DNA of 64,000 nt, from NCBI GenBank assembly GCA_963733145.1, contig CAVTCJ010000017.1, positions 1-64,000 on the forward strand, in the 5' to 3' direction. A program made the position numbers and the translations under genes. Numbering within the stretch: position 1 is the first letter of the stretch; each line of letters starts with the position of its first letter. The notes beneath the pieces were generated by a model. That model was not told where the DNA came from. It ran no database searches and saw nothing but the letters and a program-made list of their open reading frames with translations. This DNA comes from JAHIKV01 sp963733145 (GTDB taxonomy: Bacteria > Planctomycetota > Planctomycetia > Pirellulales > Thermoguttaceae). Shown here in pieces: positions 28,366 to 38,330 of this stretch.

Positions 28366-28848
28366 ATGAGCACTGTGAAACAAAAATGTATTGCGATTTT
28401 AAGGGAACAAGATAGGCCAATCCACTACAAGACACTTACAGAGATGATATTGGCCTCTGGAGAAACCCGGCTTGGCGGAACTATGCCTTGGCAGACTGTA
28501 GGAACAATCCTCCGAGACTCTCCTTCTATATGCAGTTTAGACTATAGGCATGGGCTTTATTGCTTGCAAGAAAAAACGATTTCCATCACAACTCGCATTG
28601 ATTTTATCAAATGCGCTGAAATATGTGAAAAAATCAGTGGAATATTATGTGCAGTCTCCCAAGGAGAAAAAGAGTGTCATCTGAGCATACGTATCATTTA
28701 CGACCAATTGAACCGAAAGACGTCGATAGGAATCGATGCAACTCTGGATGCTTATAGATGGTATCATCGTGATAAGAGGCGAATCGAGCAACTACTGCAC
28801 GATGTCCAGATTGCGGAGAATATTGACCCCACAAAGGAGGCTGCATGA
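28366..28848 (+). CDS. HARE-HTH domain protein
   Basis: A 160-aa protein. The N-terminal 75 residues match the HARE-HTH pattern (IAILREQDRPIHYKTLTEMI, WQTVGTILRDSPSICSLD, RHGLYCLQ). This module is known from RNA polymerase delta, restriction enzymes and ASXL-type proteins and is thought to read DNA or modified DNA. The C-terminal half is unique. SD AAAGGAGAG precedes the ATG. The gene is AT-rich and has atypical codon use, so it is likely acquired. Confidence 0.75.
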   Translation: MSTVKQKCIAILREQDRPIHYKTLTEMILASGETRLGGTMPWQTVGTILRDSPSICSLDYRHGLYCLQEKTISITTRIDFIKCAEICEKISGILCAVSQGEKECHLSIRIIYDQLNRKTSIGIDATLDAYRWYHRDKRRIEQLLHDVQIAENIDPTKEAA

Positions 28849-28981
28849 GGGGCTGAATCTACAAGGGGCATGATCTGTTATGCGACTGGGCGGTTGGTGC
28901 CGTGGAGTGCGGGTGTGCAAGTCTGCCGTGAGGGGATACAATTAGAGGAGATGGAACATAATTGAAGGAGGGAGTGAACCG

Positions 28982-29212
28982 ATGACTCTAAATCGAATTA
29001 CTTGCGACCCCGTCCGAATGAACGGCCAACCATGCGTGCGGAATCTTAGGCTGACGGTGCGGAGGGTGGTCGAGGCGGTTGCCTTATATCCTGACCGAGA
29101 GGAGCTTCGTCGCGAGTATCCCGAGTTGGATGATGAGGATATCCGGCAATCTTTGGAATACGCTGCCGCAAATCTCGAAGATAAATCACTGCCGTTGACT
29201 ACCACAATATGA
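28982..29212 (+). CDS. DUF433 antitoxin
   Basis: A 76-aa protein with the DUF433 pattern: ITCDPVRMNGQPCVRNLRLT, RVVEAVALYPDREELRREYP and LDDEDIRQSLEYAAANL. DUF433 proteins pair with PIN-like toxins of the DUF5615 type. The stop overlaps the toxin start (29209-29212), a hallmark of toxin-antitoxin operons. SD GGAGGGAG lies just upstream of ATG 28982. Confidence 0.88.
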   Translation: MTLNRITCDPVRMNGQPCVRNLRLTVRRVVEAVALYPDREELRREYPELDDEDIRQSLEYAAANLEDKSLPLTTTI

Positions 29213-29574
29213 AATTGCTACTCGATCAACGATTGCCGCGCTCCGCCGCAGGACTTCTGCGCGACATTGGCATAGATACTATCCATGCCAGCGAGTGCAG
29301 CTTGTCCACGGCGTTGGATTCCGAGATCATTGATTTTGCCCAACGGGAAAACAGGACGATTTTCACTCTTGACGCGGACTTCCACGCGATACTGGCTGTG
29401 TCTCGGGCATTGTCACCATCGGTTGTCAGAATACGCATAGAGGGCCTTAGATCCGAGCCGCTCGTTGAATTGGTGCGATTGATTCTTAGCCGATGCGAAG
29501 ACGAATTGTCCAAGGGAGCGATGGTTTCTGTCTCCGAAGATCGAATTCGAATTCGCCGCCTTCCAGTTCTTTAA
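29209..29574 (+). CDS. PIN-like (DUF5615) toxin
   Basis: A 121-aa protein with the start MKLLLDQRLPRSAAGLLRDI, then TIHASECSLSTALDSEIIDF and NRTIFTLDADFHAILA, the acidic residues of the PIN-like nuclease fold. Presumed RNase toxin of the preceding DUF433 antitoxin. It ends eight bases before ppk1. Confidence 0.88.
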   Translation: MKLLLDQRLPRSAAGLLRDIGIDTIHASECSLSTALDSEIIDFAQRENRTIFTLDADFHAILAVSRALSPSVVRIRIEGLRSEPLVELVRLILSRCEDELSKGAMVSVSEDRIRIRRLPVL

Positions 29575-29582
29575 CAATTCAC

Positions 29583-31780
29583 ATGTCCAAAGACCCCCTG
29601 AAATCGCCGAATCTGTACATCAACCGCGAGTTGAGCTGGCTGGAGTTCAACCAGCGGGTGCTCGAAGAGGGACTGGACCCGGAACTTCCCTTGTTGGAGC
29701 GGCTGAAGTTTCTGGCCATCGTCAACTCAAACCTCGACGAGTTCTTTCTGGTCCGCGTGGCTTGGCTGACGCAGCACCATACGGCGGGGGGACGGCGGCG
29801 CGACATCTCGGGCATGACCCCCGCCGAACAGCTTCACGCCGTCAACGCCCGCGTCCAACGCATGACGGCGCAACAAGCTGCGGGCGTCCGCGACGTTTTC
29901 GCCCTGCTGGCCGAGCACGGGCTGAAAGCTTCGGACCGGCCGCACTGGTCCGACGAACATCGCCAATTCGCCAAATCGTATTTTTCGCGGGAGATTCAGC
30001 CCCTGCTGACGCCGCTGGCCATTGAGGAGTTGAACCCCGCGCCGCTGTTGCCCAATCTGCAACTGCACGTGGCGGCTCTGTTGAAGACGCCGGGAGAACG
30101 TCCGTCCGCGACCGACGACGACGACGAACAAACGGACGGCGGCGCCCCCGCGAAAGCGGAAACGGCCTCCGACGAGAATGTGTTTTACGAGCGGGTGATT
30201 GTGGTGCCGGTGCCCAGCCAATTACCGCGTTGGGTTGAGCTGCCCTCGGATTCGGAAACCCATCTGGCCCGGGTGGACGATGTAATCGCGGACAACGTGG
30301 GCACCATGTACCCCGGCTCCGAGGTGCTGGACACGGCTTCCTTCCGCGTCACCCGCGACGCCGACGTGGTGCTGCAAGACGACGAGGAGATCGACGACCT
30401 GCTGCACGCAATGGAGGAGGTGGTTCTCTCGCGCCGCCGGCGGAACCCCGTGCGGTTGACCATCTCGGCCGATTCCGATCCGAAACTGAGACAACGGCTG
30501 GCCGATTGGCTGCTGCTCCTCGACGAGCAGGTTTACGAGATCGACGGCCCGCAAGAGGCGTCGGCGCTAATGGCCCTGGTCGAGCGGCCGGGCTTCGACG
30601 ACCTGAAGATCGAAGAATGGCCGCCCCAAGTTCCCCGCGATCTGATCGGCGCCGAGGACCTCTGGCAAGCGGTCCAGGATCACGACGTGTTGCTGTTCCA
30701 TCCCTACGAGAGTTTCGATCCGGTGGTGAAACTGGTGGAGCAGGCCGCCGAAGACCCGGAGGTGTTGGCCATCAAGCAGACGCTCTACCGCACCAGCGGC
30801 GATTCGCCCGTGGTCCGGGCGTTGGCCCGGGCCGCGGCGGGCGGCAAAGAGGTCACGGTGCTGGTCGAGTTGAAGGCCCGCTTCGACGAATGGCGGAACG
30901 TCAACTGGGCGCGGCGGTTGGAGGACGCCGGGCGCACGTAATCTACGGCGTGGCCGGTTTCAAGACCCACGCCAAGGCCCTGCTGATCATCCGCCGCCGG
31001 CAAGGGCGCATCGCCCGCTACGTGCACCTGGCCACGGGCAACTACAACGACCGCACCGCGCGGCAGTATTCCGACATCGGCCTGATGACCTGCGACCGGG
31101 AAATCGCCGCCGACGTGGCCTCGTTTTTCAACCTCCTGACCGGCTCTTCCGAGGCCGTCGGCTGGTCGAAACTCGCCGTGGCCCCGATCGGGTTGCGGCA
31201 AAAGTTCATCGACCTGATCGACCGGGAAATCCAGGCTTCCTCTCCCGATCGGCCGGGCCTGATCATGGCCAAAGTCAACTCGCTGCAAGACCCGGACGTC
31301 TGCCGCGCGCTGTGCCGCGCCAGCCAAGCCGGCGTGAAAGTGATGTTGAACGTCCGCGGCATCTGTTGTCTCCGCCCCGGCGTGGCCGGCGCTACGGAAA
31401 ACATCGAGGTCCGCTCGATCGTCGATCGGTTTCTGGAGCACGCCCGCGTCTTCTACTTCCGCAACGGCGGGCACGAGGAGGTTTATATGAGCAGCGCCGA
31501 CTGGATGAAGCGGAATTTGAGCCAGCGGCTGGAGTTGCTCTTTCCGGTGGGCGATCCGAGCCACCGGCGGCGGTTGATCGACGCCCTGCGGACTTACTTC
31601 GCCGACAACGTCAAGGCCTGGCGGTTGCTGAGCGACGGGACCTACGAGCGGGTGTCCGCCAAGGGCCGGCCGGTACGGGCCCAACTGAAGTTTCACCGCG
31701 CCGCCGTGGCCGCGGTCCGCGACGCCGCTCACGCCGCCCCGCAGTTCCGCCCGCTGACTAGGCCCCGGCCGGAAGAGTAA
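29583..31780 (+). CDS. ppk: Polyphosphate kinase PPK1, one apparent frameshift
   Basis: Synthesises polyphosphate from ATP. Frame one (29583-30941) covers the N-terminal and head domains (INRELSWLEFNQRVLEEG, SNLDEFFLVRVAWL) up to WARRLEDAG. The next frame resumes with HVIYGVAGFKTHAKALLI, holding the first catalytic His, and then GHEEVYMSSADWMKRNL near the second. The break is at GCCGGGCGCACG (about 30930); one extra G gives AGAHVIYGV and an intact protein of about 732 aa. I regard it as a sequencing deletion more likely than a real mutation. Alternative starts at 29493 add 30 residues. Confidence 0.9.
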
Positions 31781-32018
31781 AGTCATATCCTTGTTCCCAA
31801 GCTCCGCTTGGGAACACACTGCCAGGACGCTCCGCGTCCGTTGCGTTGCGAGGCAAGTCATGATGGGTACGTAAAAGCACCCCAACCGGCAGTGCATGGT
31901 GCGTTTCACGCACCCGACAATAATTCACTGGCGGGTCACGTCGACGACCGCGGCGCAGACGCGGAGCGTCCGGGCAGTGCGTTCCTATGCAGAGCATGGG
32001 AACGAGCGTTATCGAGCG
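31781..32018. other. Repeat-containing intergenic region
   Basis: No gene. Contains GTTCCCAAGCTCCGCTTGGG near 31795 and matching GGAACG/GTTCC segments to 32010, related to the GTTCCCATGCTCTGCATGGG copy at 34440. Confidence 0.55.
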
Positions 32019-32630
32019 TCAATTACATCGCTCTCCGGCGGGCAACTCAGCCGGGACGGATAGCCCGCAAAGCCGCATGAAATTCGCCAGCAGCGCGAAA
32101 CCGTTCTCGGTCAAAATCGACTCGGGGTGAAACTGCAATCCGACGATCGGCAGCGCGGTGTGTTGAATCGCCATTATCGTCCCGTCCTCCGACCGCGCGG
32201 TAATTTCCAGGCACTCGGGCAGAGCGGCCTCAGCGACCGCCAGTGAATGATAGCGGCCGCCGATCAGCGGATTGGGCAGGCCGGCGAACACGCCGCACCC
32301 GTTATGGCGGATCGACGACGCGCGGCCGTGCATCGGCACGTTGGCCCGCTCCAGCCGGCCGCCGAACGCTTCGGCGATCGCTTGATGGCCCAGGCAGACG
32401 CCGAGCATCGGCAATTCGGCGTGCAACGCGCGGACGACTTCCAACGAACAGCCGGCTTGTCGCGGAGTACAAGGCCCCGGCGAGAGAATCACCGCCGCGG
32501 GACACAGCGCCGCGACGCCCCGGGCGTCGATCTCCGTGTTGCGGACGACGCGCGTGGCCTGTCCCAGTCGCTCGAAGTATCGGGCGAGGTTGTGGACGAA
32601 ACTATCGTAATTGTCGATCAGTAGAAGCAT
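32019..32630 (-). CDS. pabA: Glutamine amidotransferase of p-aminobenzoate or anthranilate synthase
   Basis: Provides ammonia for chorismate amination. A 203-aa class I amidotransferase: MLLLIDNYDSFVHNLARYF start, oxyanion segment ILSPGPCTP, nucleophile in MLGVCLGHQAIAEAFGG, and His/Glu pair in GLQFHPESILTENG. Located downstream of pabB on the same strand, 260 bp away across a palindromic repeat. The neighbour's PabB-like sequence favours p-aminobenzoate; TrpG use is possible since these subunits are often shared. Confidence 0.9.
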   Translation of the reverse strand: MLLLIDNYDSFVHNLARYFERLGQATRVVRNTEIDARGVAALCPAAVILSPGPCTPRQAGCSLEVVRALHAELPMLGVCLGHQAIAEAFGGRLERANVPMHGRASSIRHNGCGVFAGLPNPLIGGRYHSLAVAEAALPECLEITARSEDGTIMAIQHTALPIVGLQFHPESILTENGFALLANFMRLCGLSVPAELPAGERCN

Positions 32631-32890
32631 GGAAAATTGTTTTCAGATTTCAGTTGTCAGTTGTTGTCTGACAATAACAAACTGACGACCGCAAACTGAC
32701 AACCGATAAGGCGTTGTCCGGGAATAGCTTACCGAATTACATGGGCTCGCACGTCCTGTAGGGAACGCCCTCCGTGGCGTTCTGTGAGCCGGAAAAAAGA
32801 CTTTCTCGTCAATCCCGGAACGCCACGGAGGGCGTTCCCTACAGAACGAAATCGGTAGTTTATTGTCGGACGACGCCTAACTGACAACTC
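32631..32890. repeat. 26-bp-arm palindrome between pabA and pabB
   Basis: Arms 32757-32782 and 32818-32843 (TGTAGGGAACGCCCTCCGTG and complement) form a long hairpin. Upstream (32635-32705) lie short AACTGAC/GTCAGTT heptamer-like repeats. Confidence 0.8.
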
Positions 32891-34369
32891 TCACAGCGCC
32901 TGCAAGATCCCTTCGGCCTTGTGCCAGGTTTCTTCATATTCTCCCTCGGGGGTCGATTGGGCGACGATGCCGCCGCCGACGGGGAACTGCCGCCAGCCGC
33001 GCCCCGCCGTGATCGTGCGAATCAAGATGCTCAGGTCCATCGAGCCGTCGAAGCCCAGATATCCCAGCGAGCCGCAATAGGGGCCGCGGGCGGTCGGCTC
33101 CAACTGGGCGATGATCTCCATCGCCCGAACCTTCGGGGCCCCGGTGATCGATCCGCCGGGAAACGCACCGCGGAGCAGATCGAGCGGCGAACGGTCGTCG
33201 CGCAATCGGCCCACCACCGACGAAACGAGGTGCAATACATGCCGGTATTCTTCGATCTGGCAGAGCTGTCCGACCCGCACGCTGTCGGCCCGGCAGGACC
33301 GGGAGAGATCGTTCCGCAACAGATCGACGATCATCACGTTTTCGGCGCGGTCTTTTTCGCTGGCTGTCAGTTCCGCCTCCGCCCGGCGATCCGCCTCCGG
33401 TTCGCCCACGAGCGGCCGGGTCCCCTTGATGGGGCGCGTCTCGACCTCTAGATCGGATACGCGGAGAAACCGCTCGGGCAAGGCGCTGACCACCTGAAAC
33501 TCGTCCAGGTCGAAGTATCCGGCAAAGGGGGCCGGGTTGCAGCGGCGCAGTCGAAGGTAGAGCGCGGCCGAATCGTCGCGGGCGGGAGACAGCAGACGTT
33601 GGGAAAGATTCACCTGGAACACGTCGCCGGCGAGGATATAGTCGATCACCCGTTCGACCGCGCGAAGGTATCCGTCCCTGGAGAAATTGCTCGTCACGCC
33701 CGGCACGCCGGAGACGGCGAATTGCGGGGCAAGTTCCGTCACAAAGCCGCGACCTTCGGCCGCGCTACAGTTGTAGCACAGTCGCCCTCGGCTGTGCCGG
33801 GCATAATCCACAGCCGAGGGCGGCTGTGCCACAGATTGAAACGGATGTTTGACGTTTTCGGCAATCCAACCGCGGAACTCTGCGAGACGTGTGGCAGCAC
33901 GACGTTCGCGCCGCGCGGGCTCGACTTCCGGAAAGCCTTGCGAGACGATCCACGCCCGGCCCTCTACGTGATCCAGGGCAACCACCACGTCGTAGAGTCC
34001 GACGGCCAGCGCCGGAGTCCCGAATTCGTCGATTCGGGGCGGGGGGATGCGTTCCAGGGATTGCCCCAGATCGTAGCTGAACAGCCCGGCGGCCCCGCCC
34101 TGAAAAGGCGGCAGTCCCGCGATCCGCTCGGCGGTGAAAGGTTTCAGCCGCGAGTCCAGCTCGCCCAGGGCGTCGCCGCCGTCGGCCGGAACGCGGATGA
34201 AATCGAACGGATCGGCGGCAATGAACGAATATCGGCCCAAGACGGGATGGACCAGCGCACTGTCGAGGAACAGACAATGCGGCAGGCGGGCCATCCGCCG
34301 AAACAACTCTTCGGCCGGCGGCAACCGCGGAAGTTCCTCAACCAACGGGAATGAATGGCGTGCTGGCAA
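32891..34369 (-). CDS. pabB: Aminodeoxychorismate synthase component I (PabB-like)
   Basis: Converts chorismate with ammonia from PabA. The C-terminal chorismate-binding core shows FQVNLSQRLL, SALPERFLRV, TRPIKGTRPL, ENVMIVDLLRNDLSR, GGSITGAPKVRAMEIIAQLE and PVGGGIVAQSTPEGEYEETW, all typical. The open frame reaches 34618, but the extra N-terminus includes a dispersed repeat (34440). A TTG at 34369, near LPARHSFPLVEELPRL, is my preferred start, giving 492 aa; this is uncertain. A palindromic repeat is inserted in frame at 33774-33833. Confidence 0.85.
   Translation of the reverse strand: MPARHSFPLVEELPRLPPAEELFRRMARLPHCLFLDSALVHPVLGRYSFIAADPFDFIRVPADGGDALGELDSRLKPFTAERIAGLPPFQGGAAGLFSYDLGQSLERIPPPRIDEFGTPALAVGLYDVVVALDHVEGRAWIVSQGFPEVEPARRERRAATRLAEFRGWIAENVKHPFQSVAQPPSAVDYARHSRGRLCYNCSAAEGRGFVTELAPQFAVSGVPGVTSNFSRDGYLRAVERVIDYILAGDVFQVNLSQRLLSPARDDSAALYLRLRRCNPAPFAGYFDLDEFQVVSALPERFLRVSDLEVETRPIKGTRPLVGEPEADRRAEAELTASEKDRAENVMIVDLLRNDLSRSCRADSVRVGQLCQIEEYRHVLHLVSSVVGRLRDDRSPLDLLRGAFPGGSITGAPKVRAMEIIAQLEPTARGPYCGSLGYLGFDGSMDLSILIRTITAGRGWRQFPVGGGIVAQSTPEGEYEETWHKAEGILQAL
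33774..33833. repeat. Palindromic repeat inside pabB
   Basis: Arms of about 24 bp (CACAGTCGCCCTCGGCTGTG and complement) around a 12-nt loop. The translation, SVAQPPSAVDYARHSRGRLC, sits between the N-terminal and chorismate-binding domains and keeps the frame. Confidence 0.85.
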
Positions 34370-34619
34370 GTGCGTATATTTTGTGAATGCTGAAATGAAA
34401 GTCCATTGCCCTTCGGAAAAACACTCCCAGTGGGTTCCCATGCAGAGCATGGGAACCGGGACCTCAGCCGCCCCCGGGACAGAGGCCGCGGAGAAATTCC
34501 GTTTATTTCGTCCCCCCCGATCGCCGCCGCGGGGCGCAAGGTTTCTTCCTTTTTTAGCCGCGAAACAAGAGATATACAAGCAGCCAGCTTCGTCACCCCC
34601 CACGTAGTGCGGTGACACA

Positions 34620-34925
34620 CGGGGGGTAATATCGGTCGTAATAATACGGGAAAATGTTCCGCTAATTGTTGACTATTCTAGTATGGATTGCTAGGCTAGC
34701 TTTTGCGCAACATGGATGGGTGCGGCATCCCTTGCGGCTTATCCAGGAACGATGTTCATCGTTTAGCCCGCCGCTGTAGTTCATACAACCGGCAGCGGCG
34801 TTGTGAAAGGGGGTGATGCCAATGTCCTCTGCAGGCAGGCTCTATTCTCCCGCGGCATGTCGCGGCGCGCCTGTTGCTCCGCATGAGGCCCCTCGGCCAG
34901 TTCCTTTTCACACAGGAGACAAGGT
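34620..34925. other. Intergenic region upstream of PEP-CTERM genes
   Basis: About 305 bases, moderately AT-rich, with no supported gene. It must contain the promoter of the PEP-CTERM gene at 34926, which has SD GGAGA at 34915. Confidence 0.45.
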
Positions 34926-35684
34926 ATGACTATCGCGCCAAAGAGTATGCTCATCTTAGCGGTCCTGGGACTACTGTTCTTCCTGGCCGCGCCGGCAAGT
35001 GCAGATTGGAAGCCAGGGGACGGATACAAGATGCACTTTCCGCAGCTTCCCGATCCAGACGGTTGGGACGTGAGTCTCATGCAGCCTGGAATCATCGCAG
35101 ACGATTGGATGTGCACCGGCAGCGGCCCCGTCTCCGATATTCACGGCTGGATTTCAGTTCGGGGAGATGCCGATCTGATAGCGGAAAGCATGATTCTGGG
35201 GATTTACAGCGACGCGCCCATAGACCAAGGCGCAGGTTTTAGTCGCCCCGATAAGTTGCTCTGGTCGCGAACGATTTCGGCGGCAAACCTGGTCGTCGCC
35301 GGTCCGTTCTTCGGCGATGAAGGCTGGTACGATCCCCTGGAGAACTTCTACCAGCGCCCTGATCACACAGTCTACTATCAGATCAACATTACGGGAATTG
35401 AGCAACCGTTCCGTCAAATCGAAAATACCATCTATTGGTTGGGCGTCTCCGTGACTCAGTTCGCTGGCGTAAACTCGCAAGTGGGTTGGAAAACGTCGCT
35501 AGACCATTGGAACGACGACGCGGTTTTCCTGGGGAGTGACGGGCTGTGGCATGAGTTGATCGATCCCGAGACGGGAATATCGCTAGACATGGCCTTCGTG
35601 ATCACGCCCGAACCCGGCGCCTTGGTGTTGTTGGCGACGGCGGCGCTCGGCCTGCTCCTCTTCGCATGGCGGCGACGCAAGTAG
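34926..35684 (+). CDS. PEP-CTERM secreted protein
   Basis: A 252-aa protein: signal peptide (LILAVLGLLFFLAAPASADW), a domain beginning DWKPGDGYKMHFPQLPDPDG, and a C-terminal sorting signal PEPGALVLLATAALGLLLFA followed by WRRRK. The domain, with repeated WxxxD motifs, probably forms a beta fold exposed outside the cell. PEP-CTERM proteins are cleaved by exosortase and usually tied to exopolysaccharide. It is a paralogue of the next gene (shared DW.PGDG.KMHFPQLPDP start). Confidence 0.88.
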   Translation: MTIAPKSMLILAVLGLLFFLAAPASADWKPGDGYKMHFPQLPDPDGWDVSLMQPGIIADDWMCTGSGPVSDIHGWISVRGDADLIAESMILGIYSDAPIDQGAGFSRPDKLLWSRTISAANLVVAGPFFGDEGWYDPLENFYQRPDHTVYYQINITGIEQPFRQIENTIYWLGVSVTQFAGVNSQVGWKTSLDHWNDDAVFLGSDGLWHELIDPETGISLDMAFVITPEPGALVLLATAALGLLLFAWRRRK

Positions 35685-35800
35685 TGTTTTGATGGTTGGA
35701 AGGCGGGCCGCGACGGAGGCGGCCCGCCTGGTCGATTCCACTAATAAATGAGACCGTTATTGCTGTTCTTTGATATTCCTCGCGCGAAGGAGGCTTTTGA

Positions 35801-36586
35801 TGTTTACTTTGAAAACAAGCGTCCTGTTTCTGGCGGTTGCGGGAGCGGCGATGCTCCCGGCCGCGCCGGCAGTTGCCGATTGGAATCCGGGGGACGGTTC
35901 CAAGATGCACTTCCCCCAGTTGCCCGATCCGAACGGCTGGGACGTGGCCTGGCCCGAGCAAAGTTGGCTGGGCGACGACTGGACGTGCAGCCAATCGGGA
36001 CCGGTGTCGGACATTCACCTCTGGGTTTCGTTTTATGGATATAACGACCAAATCCCCCCTCCGGCGATGCTAAGCGCCAACCTCACCGTGCGAAATTTGG
36101 TCGAACAATCCCAACGGACCTTTCGGCTACAGCATCCCGGACGCGATGCTGTGGCAGGACACGTTCACGCCAACTGGCTACTCGATCCGTTACGCCGGTA
36201 TTGGGCAGCAGCAGTGGTATTGGCCGCTGAGCGGCATGGTCGATCCGCTAGGCATTCACAAGTCGTATTTTCAGATCAACATCGACAACATTCAGGATCC
36301 ATGGCCCCAAAAAGAGGGCGAGGTCTATTGGCTCGTCACCCAGTTCGATTCGACCGTCCCGCAAATCGGCTGGAAAACGGCCGACTTGTCCCAGTATCCC
36401 CCGCCCTACACCGGCAATCATTATTTGGACGACGCCGTCTTTTATTCCAGCGAATGGAACGAGATTTTTATCGGGGGCGTCTCTCGAGACCTGGCGTTTG
36501 TGATTACGCCCGAGCCGGGCGCATTGGTGCTGCTGGCGACGGCCGTAGCGGGGTTGCTCTCATTTGCATGGAGGCTGCGCAAGTAG
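35801..36586 (+). CDS. PEP-CTERM secreted protein paralogue, frameshifted
   Basis: A tandem paralogue of the preceding gene. The first frame gives the signal peptide and DWNPGDGSKMHFPQLPDPNG up to about 36090. The second frame continues with GPFGYSIPDAMLWQDTFTPT through to PEPGALVLLATAVAGLL and WRLRK. The shift lies near 36085-36100. Unlike the GGGCGC breaks elsewhere it has no G-run, so it could be a real mutation. Intact length would be about 262 aa. Confidence 0.75.
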
Positions 36587-36649
36587 GCGGCAAGTTGTCC
36601 GGTCGGCAGGCCTAAGTGGGATCCGCCCGCCGGCCGGGGTGAACGTGAG

Positions 36650-37275
36650 CATTTTTTATCGGAAGCATTACCATGGCTCGACGGCGTCGATTATCGACGG
36701 CGGCGCTGGTCTTCGCGCCGGCCGGCCGGTGTTGGGCAGCTTCAAACACGGCGCCATTTCGGAATCTTCTCCGGGCAACCCAATGTGGGAATGGGATTAT
36801 TCGCCGCCCGACTACGACCCCCAAACCCGCGAGGAATGGAGCAGCAGCGGTTGCGGGCACATGATGACCATTGTCGGTTATCTGAATCCGGGTGATCTAG
36901 CAGGAAACGTAAACAACATGATCATCGTGCAAGACAACCGGCGACATCAGATCGGCGGCGTATTGGAGGGGGACAACAATTTCTCCCAGCAAATCCTGCC
37001 CTTTTGCCCCCCGGCCGGCGGAGGCATTGCGCCTTGGAAAGGACATGTGACGGCAAACGTGCCCGAGCCGGGGACGCTGGCGCTGCTGGCCGTAGCGGGC
37101 TTAACCCGGATTATTCATAAACACGAAGGAACATTGTCATTCTGAGCGCAGCGAAGAATCTGGGCTGTTTGCGGCGCATCGGAGATCCTTCGCTGCGCTC
37201 AGGATGACGTTTATGAATAATCCGGGTTAAGCGGCCTGTTCTTCCTTTGGCGGAAACGCCGAACAACACGACTCT
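36650..37275 (+). pseudogene. Truncated PEP-CTERM gene split by a palindromic element
   Basis: The open frame carries NPMWEWDYSPPDYDPQ and SSSGCGHMMTIVGYLNPG, resembling a C39-type peptidase-like domain, then VPEPGTLALLAVAG. There it is interrupted by a 122-bp inverted-repeat element (37105-37226). After it, GLFFLWRKRRTTRL completes the sorting signal in frame if the element and one TTAA are removed. The 5' end is also missing (no signal peptide). Confidence 0.75.
37101..37230. mobile_element. MITE-like element with TTAA duplication
   Basis: 18-bp perfect terminal inverted repeats CCCGGATTATTCATAAAC (37105-37122) and its complement (37209-37226), flanked on both sides by TTAA, a likely 4-bp target duplication. 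No coding capacity. Its centre holds a GTCATTCTGAGCGCAGCGAA palindrome also found at 51414 and 58455, so it is a nested composite. Confidence 0.82.
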
Positions 37276-37291
37276 GAATATCGTTCCGCGC

Positions 37292-37372
37292 GTGGGGTGG
37301 GATAAGCGGAGCGCAGTCCCACTAGCATTGAAATAGCAGTGGTGGGACTGCGCTCCGCTTGTCCCACCCTAC
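37292..37372. repeat. Inverted repeat, GTGGGAC family
   Basis: Copy of the 23701/24907 family; the arms diverge by a few bases (GTGGGATAAGCGGAGCGCAG). Lies between the broken PEP-CTERM gene and the lipoprotein gene. Confidence 0.8.
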
Positions 37373-37390
37373 GCTCGCCAGAAAGGCATT

Positions 37391-38007
37391 TCAATTGCCC
37401 ACCGAGACGCCCCAGCTTACGCCGGGCCGATAATGATGCGGGCGGTAATAGCGCGGCCCATAATACGGCCCGTAGTTGTAGTGTTCGACGATCACTGGTG
37501 CAGGCGCCGGATCCTGGACCACGACCGGCCGCGGCGGTTGCCGGGGCGGTTCCTGCATGGCGGCGATTACCCGCGTGCTCACGCCCTGCTGCTGCAGGCG
37601 GATAATATCGTTGGTTTGCAGCGGCGCGACCATGCCGTGAGCGCGGACGTGGTTGATGATCAATTCCTCGCTGACGCCGGCGGCGGTCATGGCGATCACG
37701 TCGTCGATTGAAACCGCTCCGGCGGCAACTTGCCGGCCGAGTTGTTGGGCGATGGCGGCGCGATTTTTCGCCTCGGACTCGTCGATGGCGTTTCCGACCG
37801 CCGCGCCGCTCAGCGCCCGACGCCGGCGCCGATCGCCGCCCCGGCCCCGGTGTTTCCCAACTGGTGTCCGACGATGGCCCCCGTGCCCGCTCCCAACAGT
37901 CCGCCGAACAGAGCGCCCTGGTCGGAATGATATGGCGAACGGCAACCGGTCGAACAGAGAACCGCGGGTATCAGCCCCATCAGCAACAGCGTAAGCGTCC
38001 TTGCCAC
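37391..38007 (-). CDS. Glycine-zipper lipoprotein, one apparent frameshift
   Basis: Starts at 38007 with a lipoprotein signal peptide (LLLMGLIPAVLCSTGC) and a glycine-zipper repeat (ALFGGLLGAGTGAIVGHQLG, AGAAIGAGVG). The frame breaks at GTCGGGCGCTGAG (about 37815); one extra G gives GVGALSGAAVGNAIDE and restores the reading to 37391. The rest holds SIDDVIAMTAAGVSEELIIN and TNDIIRLQQQGVSTRVIAAM repeats and a tyrosine-rich tail. Likely an outer-membrane-associated protein of about 205 aa. The shift matches the terL, ppk and fabD pattern. Confidence 0.78.
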
Positions 38008-38330
38008 GAGAGTCTCCTCAGGCGATGGTGTTTTGTTGGCGTGTTTTTCTACTATGTAATATCGGGGCGGGATTATGCAATAAATTGCAGAATGTCGTCA
38101 AGACGAAATGGATAATCCACGCAAATTGGGAAGCGGGCGGACGGGTGGGCTCATCCCACTTTTGGTGCAATTTGTTGAGCGTGATGGGTAAAGGGCGTGG
38201 AAAACGTTCAGCGGCTGCGGTCGCGGGGAGAATCAGGTTTTACACTACTTCCTGACTCCGGCGAAAAATGGTCGATTTGGGCGCCTGACCTTACGCCATT
38301 CTCAAAGTCTCAATTCGGGACAAAAAAATT

